This document shows, one piece after another, positions 41,992-55,744 of a stretch of 64,000 bases of DNA (position 1 is its first letter; each line of letters opens with the position of its first letter). The notes under the pieces were generated by a model that did not search any database, was not told where the DNA came from, and saw only the letters and a program-made list of their open reading frames with translations. The position numbers and the translations under genes are program-made. The DNA is taken from positions 620,001 to 684,000 of the forward strand of contig NC_021741.1 in assembly GCF_000422085.1 (NCBI RefSeq), written 5' to 3'. Origin of the DNA: Serratia liquefaciens ATCC 27592 (lineage in GTDB: Bacteria > Pseudomonadota > Gammaproteobacteria > Enterobacterales > Enterobacteriaceae).

Positions 41992-43197
41992 ATGAAACGA
42001 CTGCATTGGCTGCCACGCCGCTTTAATCCCGTCTTTGCCGCTTTCCTGCTGATTGCTTTCCTTTCCGGTATTGCCGGAGCGCTATTGGCGCCGACCCTGA
42101 GCCTGTTTTTAACCACCGAGGTTAAGGTCCGGCCGCTGTGGGTGGGGCTGTTCTATACCGTTAACGCCATTGTCGGCATCGCGGTCAGTTTTCTGCTGGC
42201 CAAACGTTCGGACACGCGCGGCGATCGACGCAAGCTGATCCTGGTGTGCTGCCTGATGGCGGTCGGCAACTGCCTGCTTTTTGCCTTCAACCGCGACTAT
42301 TTGACGCTGATTACGGCCGGGGTGCTGTTGTCGGCAATTGCCAACACCGCCATGCCACAGATTTTCGCACTGGCGCGGGAATATGCTGACAGCTCGGCAC
42401 GTGAAGTGGTGATGTTCAGCTCGGTCATGCGTGCGCAGCTGTCGTTGGCCTGGGTGATTGGCCCGCCGCTTTCGTTTACGCTGGCGTTGAATTACGGCTT
42501 TACGGTGATGTTCGTTATTGCCGCGGCGACCTTTGCAATTTGTGCATTACTGGTGTGGTTTACGCTGCCTTCGGTGCCGCGTGTCGCGCCGGTAGAACCT
42601 GCCGATACGCTAATCGCAGCGCCTTCGGCACCGATTGCCCCAGTCAGCGCCTGGCGGAACCCGGATGTCAGGCGGTTGTTTATCGCCTCGGTGCTGATGT
42701 GGACCTGCAATACCATGTACATCATCGACATGCCGCTGTATATCACCGCCGATCTGGGCCTGCCGGAGAACCTGGCGGGACTGCTGATGGGCACGGCGGC
42801 CGGGCTGGAGATCCCGGCGATGCTGCTGGCCGGTTATTACGTCAAGCGCTTCGGCAAACGCAATATGATGCTGTTCGCCGTGGTGGCAGGCATCCTGTTT
42901 TATGCCGGGCTGGTGGTGTTTAAATTCAAGCTGGCGCTGATGGTATTACAGCTGTTCAATGCCATCTTTATCGGCATTATCGCCGGTATTGGCATGCTCT
43001 ATTTCCAGGACCTGATGCCAGGGCGGCCCGGTGCGGCGACAACGCTGTTTACCAACAGTATTTCTACCGGGGTGATCCTGGCCGGGGTGCTGCAGGGCGC
43101 GTTGGTGGAAAACCTGGGTCATTACGCGGTGTATTGGCTGGCGGCACTGCTGGCGGTGGCGGCGTTATGGATGAGCGTTCGCGTGCGAGAAGTGTGA
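41992..43197 (+). CDS. setA: Sugar efflux transporter A
   Basis: 401 residues (E. coli SetA 392), MFS sugar-efflux subfamily with 12 membrane segments; motifs include FLSGIAGALLAPTLSLFL near the N-terminus and KRSDTRGDRRK in the 2-3 loop. It exports glucosides and analogues. It is immediately downstream of sgrS, whose transcript can extend into setA, placing it in the phosphosugar-stress response. The start ATG at 41992 gives MKRLHWLPRRFNPVFAA. Confidence 0.92.
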   Translation: MKRLHWLPRRFNPVFAAFLLIAFLSGIAGALLAPTLSLFLTTEVKVRPLWVGLFYTVNAIVGIAVSFLLAKRSDTRGDRRKLILVCCLMAVGNCLLFAFNRDYLTLITAGVLLSAIANTAMPQIFALAREYADSSAREVVMFSSVMRAQLSLAWVIGPPLSFTLALNYGFTVMFVIAAATFAICALLVWFTLPSVPRVAPVEPADTLIAAPSAPIAPVSAWRNPDVRRLFIASVLMWTCNTMYIIDMPLYITADLGLPENLAGLLMGTAAGLEIPAMLLAGYYVKRFGKRNMMLFAVVAGILFYAGLVVFKFKLALMVLQLFNAIFIGIIAGIGMLYFQDLMPGRPGAATTLFTNSISTGVILAGVLQGALVENLGHYAVYWLAALLAVAALWMSVRVREV

Positions 43198-43338
43198 GTT
43201 TAAACGTCGTCAACATTGACGCATGTCATTGAGAACATTACGCCAACGGCCCAAGCTAAACGAAACCGGAGCCCGATCGCTGTGCTCCCGCCCATCTTGC
43301 TGCTGAGATGCCGATCCGTTTAGAAAAGTGGGTATGTT

Positions 43339-44811
43339 ATGGATAAACTAACACCGCTCAAACCTGTCCCTTCCCTGTGTGCCGTCGTCGTCGCTCTGCT
43401 TATCTGGTTTGTGATCCCGGTTCCCGAAGGGGTTGCGCCCAATGCCTGGCATCTGCTGGCGCTGTTTATCGGCACTATCATCGCCATCATCGGCAAGGCA
43501 ATGCCGATTGGTGCGGTTTCGATAGTGGCCATCGCACTGGTGGCCGTAACCGGTGTCACTAACCCCGGCAAACCGGGCGCGGCGCTCAATGATGCACTCA
43601 GCGGGTTCTCCAACCAGTTGATTTGGTTGATCGGTTTTTCGATCATGATCTCCCTTAGCCTGAACAAAACCGGGCTGGGCGCGCGCATTGGCTACTACTT
43701 TATTTCGTTGTTCGGTAAGAAGACGCTGGGGATCGCCTATGCATTGACGCTGGCGGAAACCACCCTGGCGCCAGTCACCCCAAGCAATACCGCCCGAGGC
43801 GGCGGGATTATCCATCCGATCATGAAGTCAATCGCCGACAGCTTCGGCTCGCGGCCCGATCTGAATACCTCAGGCAAAATTGGCCGCTATCTGTCGCTGG
43901 TGAATTACAACATCAACCCCATCACGTCGGCGATGTTTATCACCGCGACTGCGCCTAACCCGCTGATCGTCAGCCTGATCGCCAAGGGGACGCACGGCAA
44001 CTTCGAACTCTCCTGGTCAATGTGGGCAATTGCCGCTCTGGTGCCGGGCGTGTGTTCGTTGATCGTTATGCCGCTGGTCATTTATCTGTTGTATCCGCCG
44101 GAGGTGAAAAGTACCCCGGACGCGCCGCGCTTCGCCCGCGACAAGCTACAGGCTTTGGGGCCAATCACCTTGCCGGAGAAAATCACCCTGGCTGTGTTTG
44201 CTCTGTTGCTCGTGCTATGGGCCGGCATTCCGGCGATGATCTTCGGCCCGGCGCTGGCGGTTAACCCCACCACGGCCGCGCTGATTGGCCTGGCGGTGCT
44301 GTTGGCGACCGGCGTGCTGAGTTGGGAAGACGTTTTGAAGCACAAAGGGGCCTGGGATACGGTGGTGTGGTTCTCTGCGTTGGTGATGATGGCCAGTTTC
44401 CTCGGCAAGTTGGGGTTGATTAGTTGGCTGTCGCAGACCGTGGGCAGCGGTATTGATCATATGGGGATGAGCTGGGTGGGCGGCACCGTGCTGTTAACCA
44501 TCATCTATCTGTATTCGCACTACTTCTTTGCCAGCACCACCGCACACGTCACCGCCATGTTTGCCGCCTTCTTTGCCGCTGGCGTTGCGCTCGGGGCGCC
44601 ACCGGCGCTGTTGGGCCTGATCCTGGCGTTTTCGTCTTCTCTGATGATGTCACTGACCCACTATGGTACCGGGACGGCGCCGATCATTTTCGGTTCCGGC
44701 TATGTGACGCTGGGCGAATGGTGGAAAGCCGGTTTTGTGATGAGCGTGATTAACCTGCTGATTTGGATGTTAATTGGTGGGGCCTGGTGGAAGTGGCTGG
44801 GTTACTGGTGA
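43339..44811 (+). CDS. DASS-family (SLC13) dicarboxylate/citrate-type anion permease
   Basis: 490 residues with 11-13 hydrophobic segments. The two SNT-type substrate/ion motifs of the divalent-anion:Na+ symporter family are visible: TPSNTARGGG (about 150) and SLTHYGTGTAPI in the last third. It resembles the CitT/TtdT/YbhI branch, exchangers or symporters of C4- or C6-dicarboxylates. Nothing nearby fixes the substrate. It is absent from this position in E. coli. The A of its TGA stop is the first base of the ERIC element that follows. Confidence 0.88.
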   Translation: MDKLTPLKPVPSLCAVVVALLIWFVIPVPEGVAPNAWHLLALFIGTIIAIIGKAMPIGAVSIVAIALVAVTGVTNPGKPGAALNDALSGFSNQLIWLIGFSIMISLSLNKTGLGARIGYYFISLFGKKTLGIAYALTLAETTLAPVTPSNTARGGGIIHPIMKSIADSFGSRPDLNTSGKIGRYLSLVNYNINPITSAMFITATAPNPLIVSLIAKGTHGNFELSWSMWAIAALVPGVCSLIVMPLVIYLLYPPEVKSTPDAPRFARDKLQALGPITLPEKITLAVFALLLVLWAGIPAMIFGPALAVNPTTAALIGLAVLLATGVLSWEDVLKHKGAWDTVVWFSALVMMASFLGKLGLISWLSQTVGSGIDHMGMSWVGGTVLLTIIYLYSHYFFASTTAHVTAMFAAFFAAGVALGAPPALLGLILAFSSSLMMSLTHYGTGTAPIIFGSGYVTLGEWWKAGFVMSVINLLIWMLIGGAWWKWLGYW

Positions 44812-44936
44812 TACCCGTCATACTTGAAGCTGCTGCGGTGTTGGCTGCGTAAGCGCACCCCTGTCACTTAGTTCACTAAGCTCCAGGGGATTTACTTACT
44901 TGCCGCCTTGCCGCAGCTCCAATTATTTAGGGTATT
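44811..44936 (+). repeat. ERIC (IRU) element between anion permease and leuD
   Basis: About 126 bp, ATACCCGTCATACTTGAAGC ... core CACCCCTGTCACTTAGTTCA / CTAAGCTCCAGGGGAT ... AATTATTTAGGGTAT. It fills nearly the whole convergent gap, starting inside the permease stop codon and ending 9 bp from the leuD stop, where its hairpin may serve as a bidirectional 3' end. Confidence 0.9.
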
Positions 44937-44945
44937 AGCCGCTGA

Positions 44946-45548
44946 TCAGTTCAGAAACGCGGGCTGCTGCGCCTCGTAGCGTGAAATATCCGCTTCGTGT
45001 TGCAGCGTCAGGCCGATGCTGTCCAATCCGTTAATCATGCAGTGGCGACGGAAGCTGTCGATCTCAAACGGGTAGCTTTTGCCGCCGGCATTGACCGTCT
45101 GATTCTCCAAATCGACCACGAATTCGACTCCTTCGTTGTCGGCAACCAGCTTGAACAGTTCATCAACCTGTTGTTCGCTCAGCGTGACCGGCAGCAGCTG
45201 GTTGTTGAACGAGTTGCCGTAGAAGATATCGGCGAAGCTTGGCGCAATCACCACTTTAAAACCGTAATCGGTCAGTGCCCACGGAGCGTGCTCGCGTGAG
45301 GAGCCACAGCCAAAGTTTTCGCGCGCCAGCAGGATGCTGGCACCCTTGTAGCGCGGCTTGTTCAGCACGAACTCAGGGTTTGGCTGCTGGCCAGCGTCGT
45401 CGAGGAAGCGCCAGTCGTTAAACAGGTGCTGGCCGAAGCCGGTACGCGTCACTTTCTGTAAAAACTGTTTTGGAATGATGGCGTCGGTGTCGACGTTAGC
45501 CGCGTCCAGAGGCACGACCAAACCAATATGTTGAGTAAATTTAGACAC
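44946..45548 (-). CDS. leuD: 3-isopropylmalate dehydratase small subunit
   Basis: 200 residues (E. coli 201), aconitase swivel domain; motifs [20 protein letters not shown] and [15 protein letters not shown] (substrate-binding). Together with LeuC it isomerises 2-isopropylmalate to 3-isopropylmalate. It starts 9 nt after leuC and is last in leuABCD. Confidence 0.97.
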   Translation of the reverse strand: MSKFTQHIGLVVPLDAANVDTDAIIPKQFLQKVTRTGFGQHLFNDWRFLDDAGQQPNPEFVLNKPRYKGASILLARENFGCGSSREHAPWALTDYGFKVVIAPSFADIFYGNSFNNQLLPVTLSEQQVDELFKLVADNEGVEFVVDLENQTVNAGGKSYPFEIDSFRRHCMINGLDSIGLTLQHEADISRYEAQQPAFLN

Positions 45549-45557
45549 GTTAGCCCC

Positions 45558-49628
<4,071 letters not shown>

Positions 49629-49668
49629 CGGGTGGTTCCTTATCGTGTTTATTTCACGCTAAGCGGGT

Positions 49669-49698
49669 AAAAAAAAACCCGCGCAGTAGCGCGGGTTT
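49669..49698 (-). terminator. leu operon attenuator terminator
   Basis: On the minus strand AACCCGCGC-tact-GCGCGGGTT followed by nine or more Ts (49669-49677). It lies 20 nt after the leuL stop and 40 nt before leuA. Confidence 0.93.
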
Positions 49699-49717
49699 GT
49701 TATGAGGGTGGGCTGAA

Positions 49718-49801
49718 TCAGCTCTGAACTCCGTCCACCGGCATACCGCGCAAACAAGATGCGTTAAGTAGTAGGCCTAGTAGACGGTAAGTGTGGTTCA
49801 T
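49718..49801 (-). CDS. leuL: leu operon leader peptide
   Basis: 27 codons: MNHTYRLLGLLLNASCLRG followed by MPVDGVQS and TGA (E. coli LeuL is 28 residues). The control codons are CTA CTA GGC CTA CTA CTT, four rare CUA leucine codons almost in tandem, as expected for stalling-based attenuation. The ATG at 49801 is preceded by GAGAGTTGAACC. It is too short for routine gene calling. Confidence 0.93.
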   Translation of the reverse strand: MNHTYRLLGLLLNASCLRGMPVDGVQS

Positions 49802-49838
49802 AGCGGTTCAACTCTCTAAATGAATGTCGTTGCCTAAT

Positions 49839-49867
49839 TTGATACGTTATTGGCTTAACTATGTCAA
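49839..49867 (-). promoter_or_regulatory. leu operon promoter
   Basis: Minus strand TTGACA (49867-49862), 17-bp spacer, TATCAA (49844-49839), about 38 bp upstream of leuL. It is a near-consensus sigma-70 promoter. Confidence 0.8.
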
Positions 49868-50487
49868 CACCTGATTGAAAATGAGGGTACTCCTTTAGAG
49901 CCCGATTAGCGCACTCTGAGAAACAGACGATAGTTCGGAGAAAAATGACATTGTCAGAGAAAAATTGAGGGCGGGTTTGCGGCCCAGTTAGCATAAATGA
50001 AATGAATATATATCCCTGCAATTGCTTCTGACTGTCATTGCGTTAAAATTAAAAATGCAAAAATCACGAAGCCGTGTTTGCCAAAATTAAAAATGGCGGA
50101 TTCTGTATTTTTAGCATTCATACCTTATAAGAGGAGTGTGTTTTTTAAAATCGTTAGTAAAGTTAACAGATACCCAAAGGTAACAGGTTGGTTATTGGAT
50201 GACGTATGCTTTCGAATACTGTCTGGTGGGACACCAGTAATGGAGAACGACGGCTTGTTATGAAAGTCATTAAAAGGATGTCAGAAGATTTTATGCTGTC
50301 GATGAAGATAACGTAATGAAAACTGAATTTTGGCTTTAAACCATGTTGGTACATAGGACGATGCTCGAGCCCGGCTTAAACTGGCGGCTGAGATATGACT
50401 AATTCTTTCTTGCGTAATTAAGACTGCGATTTCGTTGTTTTAGTTAGGTTTGATGAATTATCTACACAGGACTTAGTGGAGTGGGAT
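49868..50487. other. AT-rich leuL-leuO divergent intergenic region with a 13-bp direct repeat
   Basis: About 620 bp without a convincing gene. It contains the direct repeat AAAATTAAAAATG at 50045-50057 and 50083-50095 (38 bp apart) within a very AT-rich tract. In E. coli the leuO upstream region is silenced by H-NS and opened by LeuO itself, so AT-rich repeats fit a nucleoprotein control region. Short open frames here have no codon-usage or ribosome-binding support. Confidence 0.5.
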
Positions 50488-51435
50488 ATGTCGGAATTTA
50501 ATTCGGAAATTGTTGTTGATAAAGACGCTGGTGATATTCATTTACGCAGCGTCGATCTGAATTTGCTCACGGTATTTGATGCGGTTATGCAGATGCAGAA
50601 TATTACCCGAGCGGCGGGGATTTTGGGGATGTCGCAACCGGCGGTGAGCAATGCCGTCGCACGTTTGAAACTGATGTTTAACGATGAGCTGTTTGTACGC
50701 TGTGGGCGCGGCATTCAACCTACAATACGGGCGAAACAGCTGTTCGGTCCGGTCAGGCAGGCATTGCAACTGGTGCAAAATGAGTTACCGGGCGCGGAGT
50801 TCGAGCCCTTTACCAGTGAGCGCGTTTTCTCTATCGCAATTTGTAGTCCGCTTGATTTACGTTTGGGGGCGTCAATAGTCAACCATTTAAAGGAAATTGC
50901 GCCACAGACTCATCTAAAAATAAAATCTTATATAAGCAATAACATCGATAATCAATTGCGTTATCAAGAGGTCGAGTTCGTCATCGGTTATATCAACTTT
51001 GAATGCTCCGAGTTTAAACGCGTGGCGCTTTTTGACGATGAGCTGGTGTTGGTTGCTGCCAAGAAACATCCTAGAATTAAAGGCGAAATTACGCCGAAAC
51101 AGATTATGGCAGAGCCGCATGCAGTAGTTTCATTAGAGAGTTTTTACTCTTTCAGTAAACCTTACTATATAGAAGAGTCGATGCAACGCCTCGTCACTCA
51201 GCAATGTACAGATTTATATAGCGTGTTGAATATCGTTTCCAATACTAACACAATTGCTATTGTTCCAGCCTGGTTGGCCCGGCAGCAGGCTGACGCATTG
51301 CAATTGCAGCTTATTTCGCTGCCCTGGAATGAAAATAAGGCTACCTGTTACCTTGCTTGGCATGAATCTGCAGAACGTGATAAGGGGCATCAGTGGATGA
51401 AAATCGTGCTTGGCCAGCCTGATACACCAGAGTAA
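50488..51435 (+). CDS. leuO: LysR-family regulator LeuO
   Basis: 315 residues from the ATG at 50488 (E. coli LeuO 314). The winged HTH includes [20 protein letters not shown] and [14 protein letters not shown] (residues about 20-65), and the sensor domain has [15 protein letters not shown] and the C-terminal [14 protein letters not shown], all LeuO signatures. It is a global antagonist of H-NS and regulator of stress and CRISPR/virulence loci. A GTG four codons earlier is possible, but GTGGAG spaced before the ATG favours 50488. The coding sequence is noticeably more AT-rich than its neighbours, which is usual for leuO. Confidence 0.94.
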   Translation: MSEFNSEIVVDKDAGDIHLRSVDLNLLTVFDAVMQMQNITRAAGILGMSQPAVSNAVARLKLMFNDELFVRCGRGIQPTIRAKQLFGPVRQALQLVQNELPGAEFEPFTSERVFSIAICSPLDLRLGASIVNHLKEIAPQTHLKIKSYISNNIDNQLRYQEVEFVIGYINFECSEFKRVALFDDELVLVAAKKHPRIKGEITPKQIMAEPHAVVSLESFYSFSKPYYIEESMQRLVTQQCTDLYSVLNIVSNTNTIAIVPAWLARQQADALQLQLISLPWNENKATCYLAWHESAERDKGHQWMKIVLGQPDTPE

Positions 51436-51898
51436 ATCAGCTTACCAATTACCCCCGAGATGATGATTTCTTATTGGGGGTGATTTGTACTGTCGATTTA
51501 CTAGGAATTACCTTGGGATTAACTAAGATTTATCTTTATTTTCCCACTCTGCATTAACTCCTTTCGAAATTTGTCAGATTGGCACATTAAAAAAATCAAT
51601 ATAAAATTATATCCTGCAATTTTAATTATATTTAGTTTTTATCTCTGTGCCAGGATGGGCTTTTCGGTCTTGCATTTTGTGGCCTGGATAAAACCTTTTC
51701 CTCCCCTTTTTGTCCAACGGTGAGACGCGGTGTAATCAACCTGAGTTTTGGCTCACACTTCTACGCTGAAATCTCTTTTCCCGTTGTCTGAGAGTAGGTA
51801 GACTGCGCGAAAAAAAGTAAACACGTGTAAGCTGAGTTGTGAGGAGAGGTTATCCCACACTTCGCTAACTGTTTGATTCATTTCAGGCTTAGAGCGCT
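51436..51898. other. AT-rich leuO-acyl-CoA synthetase intergenic region
   Basis: 463 bp without a supported gene. Just after leuO a weak hairpin ACCCCC/GGGGGT (51451-51481) may end its transcript. The rest is AT-rich (especially 51520-51660) and presumably carries the promoter of the next gene. Nothing else is recognised. Confidence 0.5.
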
Positions 51899-53701
51899 AT
51901 GATCAATAATCTGCTGCAATACCATTTGACTCACCGTATACAGCACCAAATTTCTCACCGTGCCGATCGCACTGCTTTTCGCCAATGGTCTCCCCAGGGG
52001 GAGACCCAAATGACCTGGAAGCAGGTCGATACGCATATCAATCTCATCGCCAGTGCGCTGTTGGCATTGGGTGCCGACGTGCAGGAACGTATCGCGATTT
52101 TTGCCAATAACTGCATGGCCTGGTCGCTGGCGGATTTGGCCATTCTGCAATTACGGGGTGTGAGCGTGCCGCTGTATGCCACAAACACGCCGGCCCAAGC
52201 GGCTTTTATCATCAATGACGCCGATATCCGTATTCTGTTTGTCGGCGAGCAGGCTCAATTGGATGCCGCCATCGCGCTGCGCGGTGTGTGCCCGCAACTG
52301 AGCCACATTATTGTATTTGATGACAGCGTCGACCTGCATGGTTGTGAGATTGCCCAACACCTGAGCACCTTTGAACGTGAAGTCGACGTAGCGGCGTTCT
52401 CATCCCAATTGCAGCAACGCATAACCGATTGCGATCTGCGGGATCTCTTCACGCTGATCTATACCTCCGGCACCACCGGCGAACCCAAGGGTGTGATGCT
52501 GGATTATCGCAACCTGGCTGCACAGCTTTATCTGCATGATGAGCGGCTGACGGTGAATGAAGAGGATGTGTCTCTCAGTTTCCTGCCGATGTCACACGTG
52601 TTTGAACGGGCCTGGAGCTTCTTCATCATGCACTCTGGCGCGCAAAACGTGTTCTTGCCGAATACCGATTGGGTGCGCGAAGCCATGGCGGCGGTGCGTC
52701 CGACGCTGATGTGCGCGGTGCCGCGCTTTTACGAAAAAATCTTCAGCGCAGTGCATGAAAAGGTCGCGCGTGCGCCTTGGCTGCGTCGGGCATTGTTCCA
52801 TTGGGCGATTGTTTGCGGTGAGCGCAAGTTCCTGCAGGAGCGCGCCGGCAAGCCATTGGGCAAGCTGTTCGATCTTTCTCATCGCTGGGCCGATAAACTG
52901 GTGCTGAGCAAGCTGCGCGGTATCCTCGGCGGGCGTGTACGCTTCTTGCCGGCCGCGGGCGCCAAACTGGACGACAATGTCATCCTGTTTTTCCAGGCGA
53001 TGGGCGTTAACATCAAATACGGCTATGGCATGACCGAAACCTGCGCCACCGTCTCCTGTTGGGAAGAGGGCAATTTCCGCTTTGGCTCGATTGGCAAGCC
53101 CTTGCCGGGGGTTGAAGTGCGTATCGGCGAGGAGAATGAAATTCAGGTGCGTGGGCCGGTGGTGATGCGCGGCTATTTCAATAAACCGCTGGAAACCGCC
53201 GCCTCCTTTACCGAGGATGGCTGGTTGAAGACCGGCGATGCCGGCGCCATGGATGAAGGTGGCAACCTGTTTATCACCGAACGTCTGAAGGATTTGATGA
53301 AAACCTCTGGTGGCAAGTACATAGCTCCGCAGATGTTGGAAGGCACGCTGGCGCAGGATCGCTTTATCGAGCAGGTGGCGATCATCGCCGATGCGCGTAA
53401 ATTCGTTTCCGCGCTGATCGTGCCCAGCTTTGAATCTCTGGAAGAGTATGCGAAATCAATCAATCTGAAGTATCAGGATCGGATCGAGCTGTTGCGTCAC
53501 AGCCATATTCTGGAAATGTTTGAAAGCCGCCTGCGTGAGATGCAAAAAGAGCTGGCGCGCTTTGAACAGGTAAAAAGATTTACCTTGTTGCCTGCCGCTT
53601 TTTCGATGGAGTTGGGTGAGCTGACGCCAACGTTGAAGCTACGTCGTAAGGTCATTTCACAGCGCTATCAGCGTGAAATTGACTCCATGTACCAGGATTA
53701 G
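51899..53701 (+). CDS. Long-chain acyl-CoA synthetase (AMP-forming, FAA1-like)
   Basis: 600 residues of the ANL adenylate-forming superfamily. Core motifs: P-loop LIYTSGTTGEPKGVML (about residues 187-202), FLPMSHVFERAW, YGYGMTETCATVS (A5), DGWLKTGDAG (A7), ERLKDLMKTSGGKYIAP (A8) and the A10 lysine in LTPTLKLRRK. The length and the linker YGYGMTE favour the long-chain fatty-acyl type with an extended C-terminal region, different from E. coli FadD (561). It activates fatty acids to CoA thioesters for degradation or phospholipid incorporation. It lies between leuO and ilvI, where E. coli has no gene, with no pathway partner nearby. The substrate chain length is unknown. Confidence 0.87.
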   Translation: MINNLLQYHLTHRIQHQISHRADRTAFRQWSPQGETQMTWKQVDTHINLIASALLALGADVQERIAIFANNCMAWSLADLAILQLRGVSVPLYATNTPAQAAFIINDADIRILFVGEQAQLDAAIALRGVCPQLSHIIVFDDSVDLHGCEIAQHLSTFEREVDVAAFSSQLQQRITDCDLRDLFTLIYTSGTTGEPKGVMLDYRNLAAQLYLHDERLTVNEEDVSLSFLPMSHVFERAWSFFIMHSGAQNVFLPNTDWVREAMAAVRPTLMCAVPRFYEKIFSAVHEKVARAPWLRRALFHWAIVCGERKFLQERAGKPLGKLFDLSHRWADKLVLSKLRGILGGRVRFLPAAGAKLDDNVILFFQAMGVNIKYGYGMTETCATVSCWEEGNFRFGSIGKPLPGVEVRIGEENEIQVRGPVVMRGYFNKPLETAASFTEDGWLKTGDAGAMDEGGNLFITERLKDLMKTSGGKYIAPQMLEGTLAQDRFIEQVAIIADARKFVSALIVPSFESLEEYAKSINLKYQDRIELLRHSHILEMFESRLREMQKELARFEQVKRFTLLPAAFSMELGELTPTLKLRRKVISQRYQREIDSMYQD

Positions 53702-53787
53702 ATCAGCGATTGTCTCCGGACGGATTGTTCGGCGAAAAAAACAGCATAATCCTTGCCTGATATAGTTCTGTAATTCCTCGCCTGATT

Positions 53788-53832
53788 GAAACAATGCCTA
53801 GCCCGAGCCGCTGGCGGCTAGTGCATTGTTTC
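53788..53832. repeat. Long inverted repeat upstream of ilvIH
   Basis: GAAACAATGCCTAGCC (53788-53803) and GGCTAGTGCATTGTTTC (53816-53832) pair over about 16 bp with one bulge around a 12-nt loop, 86 nt after the acyl-CoA synthetase stop. There is no T-run. It could end the upstream transcript by another route or be a regulatory structure. The remaining 322-bp gap is the expected ilvIH promoter/Lrp region. Confidence 0.6.
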
Positions 53833-54023
53833 TGTAAACACCTGATCTCCAGCCGCTTGGCAATAACCATTCCATTACCAAGCCTTTTTGCTGTTTGCCT
53901 GCCCAATATTCTGACGTTATGTTAATCAGTTAGAACCAATCCACAAAAACTTTGGGGCAATGCCCCACAGCAGGCGCTACGTTCCGGCGCCAGACAAGAA
54001 TAAGTAAGCCTGGAGGCAAACCC

Positions 54024-55742
54024 ATGGAGATGTTGTCAGGAGCCGAGATGGTCGTCCGATCGTTGATCGATCAGGGCGTTAAGCACGTATTCGGATATCC
54101 GGGCGGGGCGGTACTCGATATTTACGATGCCCTGCATACGGTCGGAGGCATCGATCACATATTGGTGCGCCATGAGCAGGGTGCCGTGCATATGGCCGAT
54201 GGCTATGCGCGCGCCACCGGTGAAGTCGGGGTGGTTCTGGTGACCTCAGGGCCGGGAGCGACCAACGCGATCACCGGCATTGCGACAGCCTATATGGACT
54301 CCATCCCGATGGTGGTGCTTTCCGGGCAGGTTCCCAGTTCGCTGATTGGTTACGATGCCTTCCAGGAGTGCGACATGGTCGGGATTTCTCGCCCGGTGGT
54401 CAAACACAGTTTCCTGGTGAAGCGCACCGAAGATATTCCCGGTATTTTGAAGAAAGCTTTCTACCTGGCTTCTACCGGTCGCCCAGGTCCGGTGGTGATT
54501 GATCTGCCGAAAGACATCGTTGGCCCGGCAGTAAGAATGCCTTATGCCTACCCGCAGGAAGTGAGCATGCGCTCCTATAACCCGACGGTGCAGGGCCACC
54601 GCGGGCAGATTAAACGCGCATTGCAAACTATCCTTTCGGCCAAGAAGCCCGTTATGTACGTCGGCGGTGGCGCGATTAATTCGGCCTGTGACGGTGAACT
54701 GCTGGAGCTGGCGGAAAAACTGAATTTACCGGTTACCTGTACCCTGATGGGATTGGGCGCGTTTCCCGGCACGCACCGCCAGAGCGTCGGTATGCTCGGT
54801 ATGCACGGGACTTACGAAGCCAACAAAACCATGCATCACTCTGACGTGATCTTTGCCGTTGGCGTGCGCTTTGACGACCGTACCACCAACAACCTGGCGA
54901 AATATTGCCCGGATGCCACCGTACTGCATATCGATATCGACCCTACCTCAATCTCCAAGACGGTTGATGCCGATATCCCGATCGTCGGTGATGCCAAGCA
55001 GGTGTTGACCCAGATGCTGGAATTGTTGGCGCAGGAAGACAAAACGCAGGATCACGATGCGCTGCGCGATTGGTGGCAGTCTATTGAACAGTGGCGTGCG
55101 CGCGACTGCCTGGGCTACGACAAAAACAGCGGCACCATCAAGCCGCAGGCCGTGATTGAAACCCTGCATCGGTTGACCAAGGGCGACGCTTACGTCACCT
55201 CCGATGTTGGCCAGCACCAGATGTTCGCCGCACTCTACTACCCGTTCGACAAACCACGCCGTTGGATCAACTCCGGCGGGCTGGGCACCATGGGCTTTGG
55301 TTTGCCTGCCGCGCTGGGCGTCAAGCTGGCATTGCCTGATGAAACCGTGGTGTGCGTGACCGGCGACGGCAGTATCCAGATGAATATCCAGGAGCTTTCC
55401 ACCGCATTGCAGTACAACCTGCCGGTGATCGTAGTGAACCTTAATAACCGCTATCTGGGGATGGTGAAGCAGTGGCAGGACATGATCTACTCTGGTCGTC
55501 ACTCCCAGTCTTATATGGATTCCCTACCGGACTTCGTCAAGCTGGCGGAGGCTTACGGTCATGTGGGCATCGCCATTCGTACGCCGGATGAACTGGAAAG
55601 CAAACTGGCGCAGGCGCTGGCCGAAAAAGAGCGCCTGGTATTTGTCGATGTGACCGTCGATGAGACCGAACATGTTTACCCAATGCAGATCCGCGGTGGA
55701 AGCATGGACGAAATGTGGTTAAGCAAAACGGAGAGGACCTGA
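54024..55742 (+). CDS. ilvI: Acetohydroxyacid synthase III large subunit
   Basis: 572 residues (E. coli 574), second acetolactate synthase of this window. Same reaction as IlvB, but the valine-sensitive, Lrp-regulated isozyme. Motifs: [32 protein letters not shown] (catalytic Glu), the FAD region [17 protein letters not shown], and the TPP motif [13 protein letters not shown]...NNRYLG. The ATG at 54024 ([11 protein letters not shown]) matches the family start, with GGAGG 8 nt upstream; a longer frame from 53952 is leader sequence. It is coupled to ilvH, 2 nt downstream. Confidence 0.97.
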   Translation: MEMLSGAEMVVRSLIDQGVKHVFGYPGGAVLDIYDALHTVGGIDHILVRHEQGAVHMADGYARATGEVGVVLVTSGPGATNAITGIATAYMDSIPMVVLSGQVPSSLIGYDAFQECDMVGISRPVVKHSFLVKRTEDIPGILKKAFYLASTGRPGPVVIDLPKDIVGPAVRMPYAYPQEVSMRSYNPTVQGHRGQIKRALQTILSAKKPVMYVGGGAINSACDGELLELAEKLNLPVTCTLMGLGAFPGTHRQSVGMLGMHGTYEANKTMHHSDVIFAVGVRFDDRTTNNLAKYCPDATVLHIDIDPTSISKTVDADIPIVGDAKQVLTQMLELLAQEDKTQDHDALRDWWQSIEQWRARDCLGYDKNSGTIKPQAVIETLHRLTKGDAYVTSDVGQHQMFAALYYPFDKPRRWINSGGLGTMGFGLPAALGVKLALPDETVVCVTGDGSIQMNIQELSTALQYNLPVIVVNLNNRYLGMVKQWQDMIYSGRHSQSYMDSLPDFVKLAEAYGHVGIAIRTPDELESKLAQALAEKERLVFVDVTVDETEHVYPMQIRGGSMDEMWLSKTERT

Positions 55743-55744
55743 TC

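Noticed and set aside
50078..50263. 61-codon frame in the leuL-leuO gap
   Set aside because: It starts within the AT-rich repeat and has no ribosome-binding site or conserved features; probably chance.
53952..54023. N-terminal extension of IlvI
   Set aside because: The extra 24 residues are not conserved, and a good ribosome-binding site (GGAGG) precedes the ATG at 54024.
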